This document shows positions 8,054-17,362 of a stretch of DNA of 64,000 nucleotides, piece by piece. Both the position numbers and the translations under genes were made by a program. Every line of letters begins with the position of its first letter. The first letter of the stretch is position 1. Below the pieces are notes generated by a model that ran no database searches, was not told where the DNA came from, and worked only from the letters and a program-made list of their open reading frames with translations. The stretch spans positions 124,001-188,000 of the forward strand of contig NZ_JADLJS010000006.1 of the NCBI RefSeq assembly GCF_015680405.1, written 5' to 3'. Origin of the DNA: Pseudomonas pudica (lineage in GTDB: Bacteria > Pseudomonadota > Gammaproteobacteria > Pseudomonadales > Pseudomonadaceae).

Positions 8054-9904
8054 ATGCAAGCCAGTCAATGGACCACCGATATCATCGTCATCACAGTTGT
8101 ACTCGCACTGGCTTGCGCATTGCTGGGCCATTTCGCGGCAGCACTGCGTCAGGGCCGGCAACTCAGTCAGCTAGCGGCCGAGCTTGAGCAGGCCCAACTG
8201 GCTCAAACGACAGCAGTGGCCGGCAGCGCCGCGTTGAGTGAGAAGCTCATGGCCGCGGAAGCACTAGTGCATGAGCTCCAGGTCGCCGAGAGCACCCTGA
8301 AAACCAAGCTGCAGGGAGCGTTCGACGGTGTGACGCGGCTGACTCAGGAACACCAGGAAGCTAAGGATCGTCATGCAACCCTGGAGGCCAAGCTGGAGCA
8401 GTCTGTCAAACAACATCATGAAGCGGTCATTCAGCATGAAACGGCGGTGACTGAAATTCGGAGCCTTAACGCGAAAGTTGAGGACTACCAGAGTCGTCTG
8501 GAGCAGGCGAATACCTTGCTTCAGCAAGAGCGTGAATCGGTCAGTGGTCTCAAGTCAGCACTGGCCGAAGAGGGAAAAAAAGCCAAAGGCTTTGAGGCTG
8601 CCAACACGGATGCTCGGACACAGCTGGCAGAGCTGAAGGAGCAGATGAAGACCGCAGGCGAAAAGATTGAAACGCTGCAGGGCGACCAGGCAGAGATCAA
8701 GCGCCAGGAAACCAAACTTAGGGCCGAACTGGATGAACGCGAGGCCAGCCATGCCCGTGAGCTCGCCAACTTTGAACGGCAGAAAGCTGGCTTAAGCGAG
8801 CAATTCAAGCTGCTGTCCAACGAGATTCTCGAAGCGAAAACCCAGGCTCTGCAGGAAAGCAGTAAGGTCAGCCTGAGTGCTGTGATGACGCCGTTCCAGC
8901 AGTCCATCGACACCTTCAAACGTGAAGTGCAAGAGATCCACCACCGCGAAACCACCCAGCAGGGCGAGCTGCGCAAAGAGTTGGAACAGCTGAAAACGCT
9001 GAACCAGCAGATCACTACCGAAGCCCATGAGCTGTCCACTGCGCTGCGCGGCCAGAAGAAGCTGCAGGGCAACTGGGGCGAGCTGGTGCTGGAGAACGTA
9101 CTCGACCGCTCAGGCCTGCAGTTGGGCAAGGACTATCTGCGCGAAGTCAGCATCACCACGGAGGAGGGTCGCCAGCGCCCCGACGCCGTGGTGTACCTGC
9201 CTCAGGCCAGGCACCTGATCATCGACGCCAAGGTTTCGCTTAACGCCTATACCCGCTATGTGAACGCAGAAGACGATTTAGAGCGTAAGCAGGCCCTGAA
9301 AGAGCATGTGCAGGCCGTGGCCAGCCGCATCAAGGAACTGGCTGACCGCGACTATTACAAACTGCCGGGGCTTAATTCTCCGGACATGGTATTCATGTTC
9401 ATCCCCATTGAGTCGGCCTTCGTCGAAGCACTCAAAGCAGACGAAACCCTGTTCCAGCAGGCCATCGAAAACAACGTGCTGGTGGCCACACCTACCACGC
9501 TGCTCACCAGCCTTAACATCGTGCGCCAGCTCTGGCGCTATGAGGATCAGAACAAGCACACCGCCGCGCTGGCCAGTCGGGCAGAGGGCGTGTTCAAAAA
9601 GCTCAACACTTTCCTGGCTAGCTTTGAGAAAATCAAGAAGGGCTTGGAAACCGCCACCGAAGCATATGTTAAGGCCGAAGGCCAACTGGTCAGCGGCAAG
9701 GGCAATCTGGTCAAACAGGTGGGCGAATTCAAGAACCTGGCGCCTGCCATCAAAGCCCAGTTACCTGCCTATTTCGCCGACAAAGCTGCGCTGGAAATCG
9801 ACTTTATCCCTGCCGAGCAGAACATTGAGGCGCTCACTGGCAGCACCGAAGATCAAGACCTGCTCGCTGAATCCGACACTGAAACCGACTACGAGAACGC
9901 CTGA
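8054..9904 (+). CDS. RmuC-like membrane-anchored coiled-coil protein with nuclease-fold domain, inside the hsd operon
   Basis: 616 residues. An N-terminal membrane helix (IIVITVVLALACALLGHFAA) is followed by a coiled coil to about residue 270. The RmuC domain follows: GNWGELVLENVLDRSGLQ, then RPDAVVYLP and LIIDAKVSLNAYTRYV, the PD-(D/E)XK-like core. RmuC proteins limit DNA rearrangement and are predicted nucleases. The start is ATG 8054 with AGGAG five bases upstream, nine bases after the hsdR stop; its own stop overlaps the hsdM ATG (TGATG). The position makes it an integral operon member. Its job in restriction is unknown: it could trim cut ends, tether the complex to the membrane where phage DNA enters, or protect host ends. 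Confidence 0.85.
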   Translation: MQASQWTTDIIVITVVLALACALLGHFAAALRQGRQLSQLAAELEQAQLAQTTAVAGSAALSEKLMAAEALVHELQVAESTLKTKLQGAFDGVTRLTQEHQEAKDRHATLEAKLEQSVKQHHEAVIQHETAVTEIRSLNAKVEDYQSRLEQANTLLQQERESVSGLKSALAEEGKKAKGFEAANTDARTQLAELKEQMKTAGEKIETLQGDQAEIKRQETKLRAELDEREASHARELANFERQKAGLSEQFKLLSNEILEAKTQALQESSKVSLSAVMTPFQQSIDTFKREVQEIHHRETTQQGELRKELEQLKTLNQQITTEAHELSTALRGQKKLQGNWGELVLENVLDRSGLQLGKDYLREVSITTEEGRQRPDAVVYLPQARHLIIDAKVSLNAYTRYVNAEDDLERKQALKEHVQAVASRIKELADRDYYKLPGLNSPDMVFMFIPIESAFVEALKADETLFQQAIENNVLVATPTTLLTSLNIVRQLWRYEDQNKHTAALASRAEGVFKKLNTFLASFEKIKKGLETATEAYVKAEGQLVSGKGNLVKQVGEFKNLAPAIKAQLPAYFADKAALEIDFIPAEQNIEALTGSTEDQDLLAESDTETDYENA

Positions 9905-11487
9905 TGCTCACCGGCAAGATCCGCAACGATATCGACAAACTCTGGGAAAAATTCTGGACTGGCGGTATCACCAACCCGCTGACGGTGATCGAACAGATCA
10001 GCTACCTGATGTTCGCCCGCATGCTCGACATGCAGGAAGACGTGGCCGAGCGCAAGGCTAACCGCACCGGCAAGGTCTTCGACCGTCTGTTTCCTAATAC
10101 ACCGGAAGGCCAACTGCTGCGCTGGAAGAACTTTCGCAACATGAGCGGGAAGGAACTACACAGCCACCTCAAGAAAAAGGTCTATCCGTTCTTCGCCCAA
10201 CTTGGCAGCGCCGAGGGCGAGGGCGGTGAGCGCGAAGGTCTTGGTCATATCAGCGAATACATGCAGGACGCCGATCTGGAGATCAAGAACGAGTCTGTAC
10301 TCACCTCGGCCGTGGAGATGGTAAACGACCTGCCGCTGACTCAGAGCGACGTGAAGGGCGATATCTACGAATACTTGCTGAGCAAACTTACCACTGCCGG
10401 CATCAACGGCCAATTCCGTACGCCGCGCCATATCATCGATGCGATGATCGAGCTTATCGCCCCGCAGCCCACTGAGGTTATCTGCGACCCGTCCTGCGGC
10501 ACCGCTGGCTTCCTTGCCCGAACCATGGAATACCTCAACCGCGTCCATTCCAGCCCGGAAGGTACCTTCACCGACGAAGACGGCAACCTGCACTATTCTG
10601 GTGACCTGCTCGAACCCTGCCGTCAGCACATCAACAGCGAGATGTTCTGGGGCTTCGATTTCGACACTACGATGCTGCGTGTCTCCAGCATGAACATGAT
10701 GCTGCATGGCGTGAACGGCGCTAACATCCGCTACCAGGACTCCCTGAGCAAATCTATCAAGGAGCACTACCCGCGTCAGGAGCAGGACTTCTTCGACGTC
10801 GTGCTGGCCAACCCGCCGTTTAAAGGCAGCTTGGACGAAACCAACACCAACCCCGACGTGCTCGGCCTGGTGAAAACCAAAAAGACCGAGCTGCTGTTCG
10901 TCGCTCATATCCTCCGCTTACTCAAGCTTGGTGGCCGGGCCGCCGTCATCGTGCCGGACGGCGTGCTGTTCGGCTCCTCCAAGGCGCATCAGCAACTGCG
11001 CCAGGAGCTGCTCGACAACAACCAGCTGGAAGGCATTGTCAGCCTGCCCAGCGGTGTATTTAAGCCTTATGCCGGCGTTAGTACTGCCATCCTGATTTTC
11101 ACCAAAGGTGGCACGACTGAGCGTGTGTGGTTCTACGACCTGCAGGCCGACGGCTACTCATTGGATGACAAGCGCACCGAGCTGAAAGGCGAGGGCAGCA
11201 ACGACCTGCCCGACGCAATCGCCCAGTGGCACAAATACCGGCAGATGGTCGGAGGCAATTTCAGCGCCAGCACCATCAACACTCTGTTCGGCGACAAGCG
11301 CAAAAAGGCTTTTGTCGTACCCGCCGAAGATATCGCCGCCAACAAGTACGACCTCTCCATCAACCGTTACAAGGAAGTGGAGTACCAGCAGGAAGCCTTT
11401 GAGGACCCGAAGGTGATTTTGCAACGGCTCAAAGGGCTGGAGCAGGAGATCCTGGCGGATCTGGATGCGTTGGAGGGGATGTTGTGA
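9904..11487 (+). CDS. hsdM: Type I restriction-modification, DNA methyltransferase (M) subunit
   Basis: An N6-adenine methyltransferase of 527 residues. It protects host sites and forms the M2S core. An N-terminal helical HsdM domain (residues 1-150) is followed by the AdoMet-binding motif DPSCGTAGFLARTMEYL (about 198-214) and catalytic motif IV LANPPF (about 302). The region after it (GGRAAVIVPDGVLFGSS, GVFKPYAGVSTAIL) is typical of HsdM. ATG 9904 overlaps the stop of the rmuC-like gene and its own stop overlaps the hsdS GTG, so the three are translationally coupled. No separate promoter is visible, which suggests methylation and cutting activity are made from one transcript. Confidence 0.95.
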   Translation: MLTGKIRNDIDKLWEKFWTGGITNPLTVIEQISYLMFARMLDMQEDVAERKANRTGKVFDRLFPNTPEGQLLRWKNFRNMSGKELHSHLKKKVYPFFAQLGSAEGEGGEREGLGHISEYMQDADLEIKNESVLTSAVEMVNDLPLTQSDVKGDIYEYLLSKLTTAGINGQFRTPRHIIDAMIELIAPQPTEVICDPSCGTAGFLARTMEYLNRVHSSPEGTFTDEDGNLHYSGDLLEPCRQHINSEMFWGFDFDTTMLRVSSMNMMLHGVNGANIRYQDSLSKSIKEHYPRQEQDFFDVVLANPPFKGSLDETNTNPDVLGLVKTKKTELLFVAHILRLLKLGGRAAVIVPDGVLFGSSKAHQQLRQELLDNNQLEGIVSLPSGVFKPYAGVSTAILIFTKGGTTERVWFYDLQADGYSLDDKRTELKGEGSNDLPDAIAQWHKYRQMVGGNFSASTINTLFGDKRKKAFVVPAEDIAANKYDLSINRYKEVEYQQEAFEDPKVILQRLKGLEQEILADLDALEGML

Positions 11488-12695
11488 TTTGGCCGGCAAT
11501 TAAGTTTAGTGAGGCTATCAGTCGCTCGGGCTTGTTTTCTGATGGCGATTGGGTAGAAAGCAAAGATCAAGACCCTGAAGGCGATGTAAGGCTAATCCAA
11601 CTGGCGGACATCGGAGTTGGTGAGTTTGTTAATAAATCGAATCGATTTATGACCTCTAAGAGGGCCGATGAGCTGAAGTGCTCGTACCTGCAGGCTGGAG
11701 ATATTTTGGTCGCGCGAATGCCAGACCCAATTGGCCGTGCGTGTATCTTTCCTGAGGATATGGGTAGATGTGTTACGGTCGTTGATATTTGTATCGTACG
11801 CCCTGATTCGGAAAGGATTGATAACAGATGGCTGATGCATCTGATAAATTCAGAGCGCTTCAGAAACCAGATAGATCGGCATGTTACTGGTACAACGAGG
11901 CAAAGAATTTCTCGCGGAAACTTGGCTGGATTGGAAATCCCTCTCCCACCCCTACCCGAACAAAAGCGCATCGCCGCCATCCTCGACAAGGCCGAGGCTA
12001 TCCTCCGCAAACGGCAGCACGCCATCCAGCTCGCCGACGACTTCCTCCGTGCCGTGTTTCTGGACATGTTCGGCGACCCTGGAGCTAACCCCAAAGGTTT
12101 TAATGAAGCGGTTTTGGGGGAGTTAACGACCGGAAAAATGAATAATGGGTTATTCAGGAAGAATGATGAGTACGGAGGATCTGTCCCAGTGGCTTGGGTT
12201 GGAGAACTTTTTCGGGGAAATAGAATTTCATTTTCCGAGGATGCGAGCCGTATAGAGCCTACAGAAAAAGAGATTGACGCTTATGGGCTTAAGTATGGCG
12301 ATTTGCTTTTTTGTAGATCATCTTTAAGGCTTGAGGGTATTGGTTTTAATAATATATATCTTGGTGATGATGATAATGCATTATTTGAATGTCATTTGAT
12401 TCGGATGTCGCCTTGCCTCGAAAAGGTTAATCCAGTTTTTCTAAACTATCAGCTTAGAATGCCGAGTGTTAGGGCGAGAATTTTCCAGCAGGCGAAAACG
12501 TCGACAATGACAACCATAGATCAAGCTGGATTATCGAGAATAAAGGTTTTTGTTCCGCCTCTAGATTTGCAGGAGGAATTTGAACGCAGGCTTATAAAGG
12601 TAGAGAGTTTGTATTCGCATCTTTATAAAAATAAATCTCTGGATGAGCTGGTGTTCTCTTCTATCAGCCAGAAAGCCTTCTCCGGCCAGCTGTAG
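11484..12695 (+). CDS. hsdS: Type I restriction-modification, specificity (S) subunit
   Basis: Recognises the split target sequence through two target-recognition domains (TRDs); 403 residues. TRD1 spans about residues 1-150 and TRD2 about 200-360. They are joined by the conserved helical spacer LPPLPEQKRIAAILDKAEAI (about 153-172) and its continuation to the FGDPGAN boundary. The start is GTG 11484, which overlaps the hsdM stop. Both TRDs are visibly AT-richer than the spacer and neighbouring genes, most clearly 12110-12650, which has runs such as TTTTAATAATATATATC. This fits TRD exchange by horizontal transfer. The DNA target cannot be read from sequence. Confidence 0.92.
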   Translation: MIWPAIKFSEAISRSGLFSDGDWVESKDQDPEGDVRLIQLADIGVGEFVNKSNRFMTSKRADELKCSYLQAGDILVARMPDPIGRACIFPEDMGRCVTVVDICIVRPDSERIDNRWLMHLINSERFRNQIDRHVTGTTRQRISRGNLAGLEIPLPPLPEQKRIAAILDKAEAILRKRQHAIQLADDFLRAVFLDMFGDPGANPKGFNEAVLGELTTGKMNNGLFRKNDEYGGSVPVAWVGELFRGNRISFSEDASRIEPTEKEIDAYGLKYGDLLFCRSSLRLEGIGFNNIYLGDDDNALFECHLIRMSPCLEKVNPVFLNYQLRMPSVRARIFQQAKTSTMTTIDQAGLSRIKVFVPPLDLQEEFERRLIKVESLYSHLYKNKSLDELVFSSISQKAFSGQL

Positions 12696-12709
12696 ATAAG
12701 GAAATCCCC

Positions 12710-14536
12710 ATGCGCCTCAGGTCCGTCAAGCTCACCCATTTTCGTGGCTACCGTACAACCACGGTCATTCCCATTGACGAGGCCATGACCGGCATCGTTG
12801 GTCGTAATGACTATGGCAAATCGACCATCCTAGAAGCTTTGGCGATCTTCTTCGAGAGCGGCGACGTCAAGGCGGACAAGAGTGATATGAACTGCTTCAT
12901 CCTGGCCGAGGGTGCTGAGCAGTTCGAGATTGCCTGTGAGTTTGATGATCTGCCTGCGGCGCTGGTGCTGGATGAAAATGCCGAGACCTCCTTAGAGCAG
13001 GAGTATCTGCTCAACGCCGAGGGTGCGCTGGAGATCGTCAAAACCTTCAAGGCCAGTACCGGCAAGCTGGAGCGAACCGCCATCCACTGCCAGCACCCTG
13101 CGGATGAGGCGTTGGCTGGGCTGCTGAGCTTGAAAATCGCTGAACTGAAAAAGCTCGGTGAGCAGCAAGGCGTTGCCGAGCATGTCGCTGACAAGCGCGT
13201 GGCCTCACAGTGGCGGCAGGCTATCCGTGCAGCAGCACAGCCCATCGCCTGTCAGGAGATGCTGCTCGACGTCAGCAAAGGACTTTCGACTGACAGCAAA
13301 TCCATCTGGGAAAAGATCGAGGCCCAGCTGCCCACCTTCGCCCTGTTCAAGGCGGATCGTGAAAGCAGTGATGGCGATGCCGAGGCCAAGAACCCCCTGC
13401 AGCAAGCGGTCAAGGAAGCCCAGGCTGCGCTGCAGAATGAAATCAGCGCACTGGAGCAGCAGATCGAAGCCAGTGTGCTAGATGTCGCTGCCCGCACCCT
13501 CGACAAACTGCGGGAAATGGCTCCCGAGCTGGCCAATGAGTTGACCCCGCGCTTCAAGGAAAAGCCCAAGTGGAGCTTCAGCTTCACCCTGGATGGTGAG
13601 AACGGTATCCCCATCAACAAGCGCGGCAGCGGTGTGCGCCGACTGATCCTGCTCAACTTCTTCCGCGCCGAAGCGGAGAAGGCTGCAATTGGTAGCTCAC
13701 GCAATGTAATTTATGCTATCGAAGAGCCAGAAACTTCGCAGCACCCCAACTACCAGATGATGCTGATGAAGGCGCTGCTGGAGCTTTCCAACCAACCCAA
13801 CCGACAGATCATCGTCACCACCCACGTCCCCGCCCTGGCCGGCCTGATGCCCATTGATGGCGTCCGCTATGTCACCAAGGATGATAACGGCATTCCTGTC
13901 GTCAAAATGCCCAATGACGATGTGCTCAAGGAGGCCGCCGAGAGCCTGGGTGTGCTCCCCGAAACGGGTATGGAGCGGGCGAAGGGAATCATCCTGGTGG
14001 AGGGCAGGAGCGATATCACCTTCCTGCGTCACACAGCTAGCACCCTCAAGGCGGCAAGCGTTATTGACCGCGATCTCGATGATCAGGGGCTTATCCCGAT
14101 TCACGTTGGCGGCTGTGGAAACGTGAAGCATTGGGTCACCCATCAGCTTGCCGACGAAATTGGCCTGCCGTGGTGCGTTTTCCTGGACTCAGATCTTGGT
14201 GATCCCTTTCAGCACAAGACAAACCTCAAGCGAAAACAGGAAGTTGAAGGGCTTGGACGGGCGTTTTATTCGACTCGTAAGCGTGAAATCGAGAACTACC
14301 TGTGTCCAGATTTGATTCTGCAAGAAGCCGGTGTCGTGGTTAATTTCACCGATACCAGCGATGCCAAGCAGATCATTGGTGACGCAGTGGGGATGAAACC
14401 AGACGACGTTTCAGATCGATTCTGGCCTCTGATGAATGCCGACCAAATCCTCCAGCGCTCGATGTATCAAGAGGGTGCTGAGCAGCGCTCGGAGCTGAAA
14501 GAGCTGATCGAGAACCTGTTGGCCTTGGCCCCTTGA
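12710..14536 (+). CDS. OLD-family ATPase with Toprim nuclease domain, downstream of hsdS
   Basis: 608 residues. The N-terminal ABC-type ATPase has Walker A GRNDYGKST (about residue 33), a coiled-coil middle, and Walker B AIEEPETSQHPNYQ with H-loop TTHVPALAG. A C-terminal Toprim domain follows: IILVEGRSDITFL (catalytic Glu), CVFLDSD (DxD) and KREIENYL. OLD-family proteins are nucleases, many in phage defence (P2 Old, GajA). ATG 12710 is 14 bases after the hsdS stop with an AAGGA ribosome site, so it is probably co-transcribed with the restriction operon. It is not a Gabija system, because no UvrD-type GajB follows. A stand-alone OLD nuclease or an accessory of the type I system are both possible. 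Confidence 0.85.
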   Translation: MRLRSVKLTHFRGYRTTTVIPIDEAMTGIVGRNDYGKSTILEALAIFFESGDVKADKSDMNCFILAEGAEQFEIACEFDDLPAALVLDENAETSLEQEYLLNAEGALEIVKTFKASTGKLERTAIHCQHPADEALAGLLSLKIAELKKLGEQQGVAEHVADKRVASQWRQAIRAAAQPIACQEMLLDVSKGLSTDSKSIWEKIEAQLPTFALFKADRESSDGDAEAKNPLQQAVKEAQAALQNEISALEQQIEASVLDVAARTLDKLREMAPELANELTPRFKEKPKWSFSFTLDGENGIPINKRGSGVRRLILLNFFRAEAEKAAIGSSRNVIYAIEEPETSQHPNYQMMLMKALLELSNQPNRQIIVTTHVPALAGLMPIDGVRYVTKDDNGIPVVKMPNDDVLKEAAESLGVLPETGMERAKGIILVEGRSDITFLRHTASTLKAASVIDRDLDDQGLIPIHVGGCGNVKHWVTHQLADEIGLPWCVFLDSDLGDPFQHKTNLKRKQEVEGLGRAFYSTRKREIENYLCPDLILQEAGVVVNFTDTSDAKQIIGDAVGMKPDDVSDRFWPLMNADQILQRSMYQEGAEQRSELKELIENLLALAP

Positions 14537-14678
14537 GCTCAGAACTGTATTCGACTGCATCGAAACGGTTTGCTCTGCCTGCGCACCGAGCAGAGGCTAC
14601 GTGAGCGCATGCATCGGCTGAGTAAAAACTACAAATAAGCCATTTGCCGGTCATAGGCAGAGCTAGAGCATAAAAATC

Positions 14679-16400
14679 ATGCGCATTACAGAAATCACCC
14701 TTACCAACTTTCGTTCCTTTCAGGCCACCCAATCCATTGCGCTGGCACCCGTCACCTTGCTGTTCGGACCCAACAGCGTGGGTAAAAGCTCGGTGCTGAT
14801 GGCGCTGTTCTATATCCAGCAGATGCTGGAGAAGGGGCAGTGTGACCCACAGCGCATTGATGCGCTGGGTGAGAAGCATATTGGCGGGTTCAAGAGCTTG
14901 GTCAATGGTCGTGATCTCGCCAAGCGCATGGTTATCAAGCTGACCCTGGATAAGTCGGGCGCCATCGGTGCCAGCTATAACCAGATCGTGGATTTGGTGG
15001 GGGATGATTTTGGCCTACCTGTCGACAGCCCCACGGCTGACGCCAACCGCATGGCTGTGGAGTTTCATATTGCTTGGTCGAAAGCCGAAGACATGGCGTA
15101 TGTTGCCTGCTACAAGGTCTGGCTGGATGACGACCTGATCGCCGAGCTCTCCAGCGATGCGGGCCTTAGACAGCCAGTTATTACCTGGCTCAACTATCGG
15201 CACCCAGCGTTGTTGACTGAGGTGGACCACGAAGAGTACGCGGAAAGGGACTATGTCAGCCGCCTGCATGAGCTGCTCAATGCCAACCGCAAGCCCGAAA
15301 CCGTGTCCAGAACAGATATTGGGCAGAACGCCGAGATTTCCTTTGAGCATGCTGTTATCGGCTTCAAGGGACTTGCCGGCGCTTTACCTGTGCCGGGTAA
15401 GCGGTTGGAGACGGTCATCGAGGCAGATGAGCCGGCCCTGACTCTGCGTCTGCACGAAGTCCTCTCGGATGTGCTGGTTGCACCTCTCGACAACCTACTG
15501 GCGCTGCTCAACGAGAGCCTGTGCATTGGCCCGTTGCGCCTTATCCCAGACGCCCTGCATCGGCCAAATCCCTATCCGCAGCAAAAGGACTGGTATTCCG
15601 GTGCCGCTGCGTGGGACGTCACAGGGCGATTGACCGCAGCCAATATGGTGGAGCTCAACCACTGGCTGAATGCTTCAGGCACCCTGAATCTCGGATATTC
15701 CCTGCGCTCGAAGCGCGTGATCAGCCAAGCCGCATACTCGGGAGGCGGCGATACCGCCAGTGAGTTACAGGCATTGATTGAGACTTTCGGAGGCTCGCTC
15801 AGCCTGAGCCTCTCTGAAGCAGATGAAGACGGCAATCCGCTGCCGGAGCAGCATCCAATTTCGCTGGACGCAGTGAAAAAACTGCTCGAGGCAGATCAGC
15901 ATTCTACTGGGGCCAAAGCGCGGCAGCTGGCGACAAAGGAGGTCTACAGCAAGTGGGTGCTTTGGGACGACCTCAACAACATCGAGGTAGCCTTTTCCGA
16001 GGTAGGGGTCGGAATATCTCAGTTGTTCCCACTGGTGGTCGCAGCGGTACAGGCTGGGCGAGGTATTACTGCCTGCGAGCAACCGGAACTACATGTCCAT
16101 CCAAGGATTCAGGTCGGCATCGGCGATTTGCTGACGCAAGCCAACAGGAACACCACTTTCTTGATAGAAACTCATAGCGAGCACCTGATCCTGCGGATCT
16201 TGCGTCGCATCCGAGAAACCTCAGAGCGCGAATTACCAGCGGGGCTGCAGCCCGTCTCACCAGCTGATGTCTCCATCGTTTACATGGAACCATGTGAGAT
16301 GGGAGTGAGAACCCGACGGATTGAAATAGACCACACGGGTGAGTTCACCAGCCGCTGGCCGAGTGGCTTCTTCGCTGAACGTGGCGAGGAGCTTTTCTGA
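14679..16400 (+). CDS. AAA ATPase (DUF3696-like), first gene of a two-gene module
   Basis: 573 residues. It has an SMC/Rad50-like ATP-binding head: Walker A LLFGPNSVGKSSVLMAL (about residue 28), signature region EVGVGISQLFPLV, Walker B ACEQPELHVHPRIQ and H-loop ETHSEHLILRILRR. The C-terminal tail (VYMEPC, RRIEIDHTGEFTSRWPSGFF) is typical of the DUF3696-type group found in many defence modules. It has no Toprim or other obvious nuclease part of its own. It lies 142 bases after the OLD-like gene, with a small imperfect hairpin in the gap, so it likely has its own promoter. Its stop overlaps the next ATG by one base, so the following PLD-like protein is the probable effector and this ATPase the sensor or regulator. 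Confidence 0.8.
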   Translation: MRITEITLTNFRSFQATQSIALAPVTLLFGPNSVGKSSVLMALFYIQQMLEKGQCDPQRIDALGEKHIGGFKSLVNGRDLAKRMVIKLTLDKSGAIGASYNQIVDLVGDDFGLPVDSPTADANRMAVEFHIAWSKAEDMAYVACYKVWLDDDLIAELSSDAGLRQPVITWLNYRHPALLTEVDHEEYAERDYVSRLHELLNANRKPETVSRTDIGQNAEISFEHAVIGFKGLAGALPVPGKRLETVIEADEPALTLRLHEVLSDVLVAPLDNLLALLNESLCIGPLRLIPDALHRPNPYPQQKDWYSGAAAWDVTGRLTAANMVELNHWLNASGTLNLGYSLRSKRVISQAAYSGGGDTASELQALIETFGGSLSLSLSEADEDGNPLPEQHPISLDAVKKLLEADQHSTGAKARQLATKEVYSKWVLWDDLNNIEVAFSEVGVGISQLFPLVVAAVQAGRGITACEQPELHVHPRIQVGIGDLLTQANRNTTFLIETHSEHLILRILRRIRETSERELPAGLQPVSPADVSIVYMEPCEMGVRTRRIEIDHTGEFTSRWPSGFFAERGEELF

Positions 16401-17296
16401 TGCACGCCATTTTTGCCATAGAGCCGGAGGCAATCAATAACTGGCCAGGTCTTCGCTATGCCGTGGAGAAATTTGGTTACAGCAAGGGGCTTTTAATCGC
16501 GCGTTACCCGGGTAAGTGGGAGCGAATGGTGATAGAGGCCTGTAAGCATAACGGTGTCGGTGATCTCGACATGGCGCGGGTCGTGGAGCGATTACAAGCT
16601 ATCAAGAGCGACCGCCTTGTGCGGATGAGGCTTCCGTACGGCGACGGTGGTTGGCTAGAAAATGTTGGTGCTGAAGACGTTTTGAATAAGTTGTCAGCCA
16701 TCTTGGTACGAAACCAGGTCATCTCAGAAAAATTCCATAGCCTCGATGATGCCCACGAGAATCTGTTTGAAAATCGTCGGGATTTTCGTGTGAAGCGGAC
16801 TGCGAATGCGTTGGCTCAGGTAGCTAAATATGTTCTGGTCGCCTCGGATAGCGTTGTACTGGTGGATCGCTACTTTCAGTCCAAGTCCAAGTGCACGAAA
16901 GTTCTCTGTGCCATGTTTGCTGCTTGTCAGGAAACCGGTGCATTGCCTAATCAGGTGACTATTTTCTCCGACCACACTAAGGACCCGCGCGGCTTAGATG
17001 TAGTGCGGCAAGAGTATAGAGACTTGCTTGGCGGATGGGTTGAGCTCGGTATTGAAATCACCATTTATCGGTTGGCTGGAGATCAGTTAGACCAAGATAT
17101 CCATGCGCGCTACCTGTTCAATCAGAAAGCAGGACTTCGCTTTGATCGGGGTTTCATTGAGCCCGAAGCTCATGATGAGCGTGAACATGAGACGGATGTG
17201 AGCTGTATAGATTCGGCATTAGTCAACGAGCTATATGCCCGTTTCATTGATGATCGCGGGAGCTTAATCGTTGTTGATGAGGTTGTTCTGGAGTAG
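16400..17296 (+). CDS. Unnamed protein with PLD-like (MIT-C type) C-terminal domain, partner of the AAA ATPase
   Basis: 298 residues, no established name known to me. The C-terminal half looks like a single phospholipase D-like fold of the kind with one H-x-R motif: VLVDRYFQSKSKCTKVL (about residue 157), then DQDIHARYLFNQKAGLRFDR with His235 and Arg237, then GF and an acidic tail. The N-terminal 130 residues are unassigned. ATG 16400 overlaps the ATPase stop (TGATG). The gene order AAA ATPase plus small putative nuclease is typical of toxin-like defence pairs. Function is inferred from context; nuclease activity is not proven by the motif. Confidence 0.6.
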   Translation: MHAIFAIEPEAINNWPGLRYAVEKFGYSKGLLIARYPGKWERMVIEACKHNGVGDLDMARVVERLQAIKSDRLVRMRLPYGDGGWLENVGAEDVLNKLSAILVRNQVISEKFHSLDDAHENLFENRRDFRVKRTANALAQVAKYVLVASDSVVLVDRYFQSKSKCTKVLCAMFAACQETGALPNQVTIFSDHTKDPRGLDVVRQEYRDLLGGWVELGIEITIYRLAGDQLDQDIHARYLFNQKAGLRFDRGFIEPEAHDEREHETDVSCIDSALVNELYARFIDDRGSLIVVDEVVLE

Positions 17297-17362
17297 CTGC
17301 GTCGTTTTTAGTGGATCCTCTGACAAGGGATATATTCATTCGCAGTGTGAAAGGGATTTGAC

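Noticed and set aside
14679..17296. PARIS-type pair (AAA15 ATPase plus Toprim DUF4435)
   Set aside because: The second protein shows no Toprim Glu or DxD motifs; its motif is a lone H-x-R of PLD or MIT-C style.
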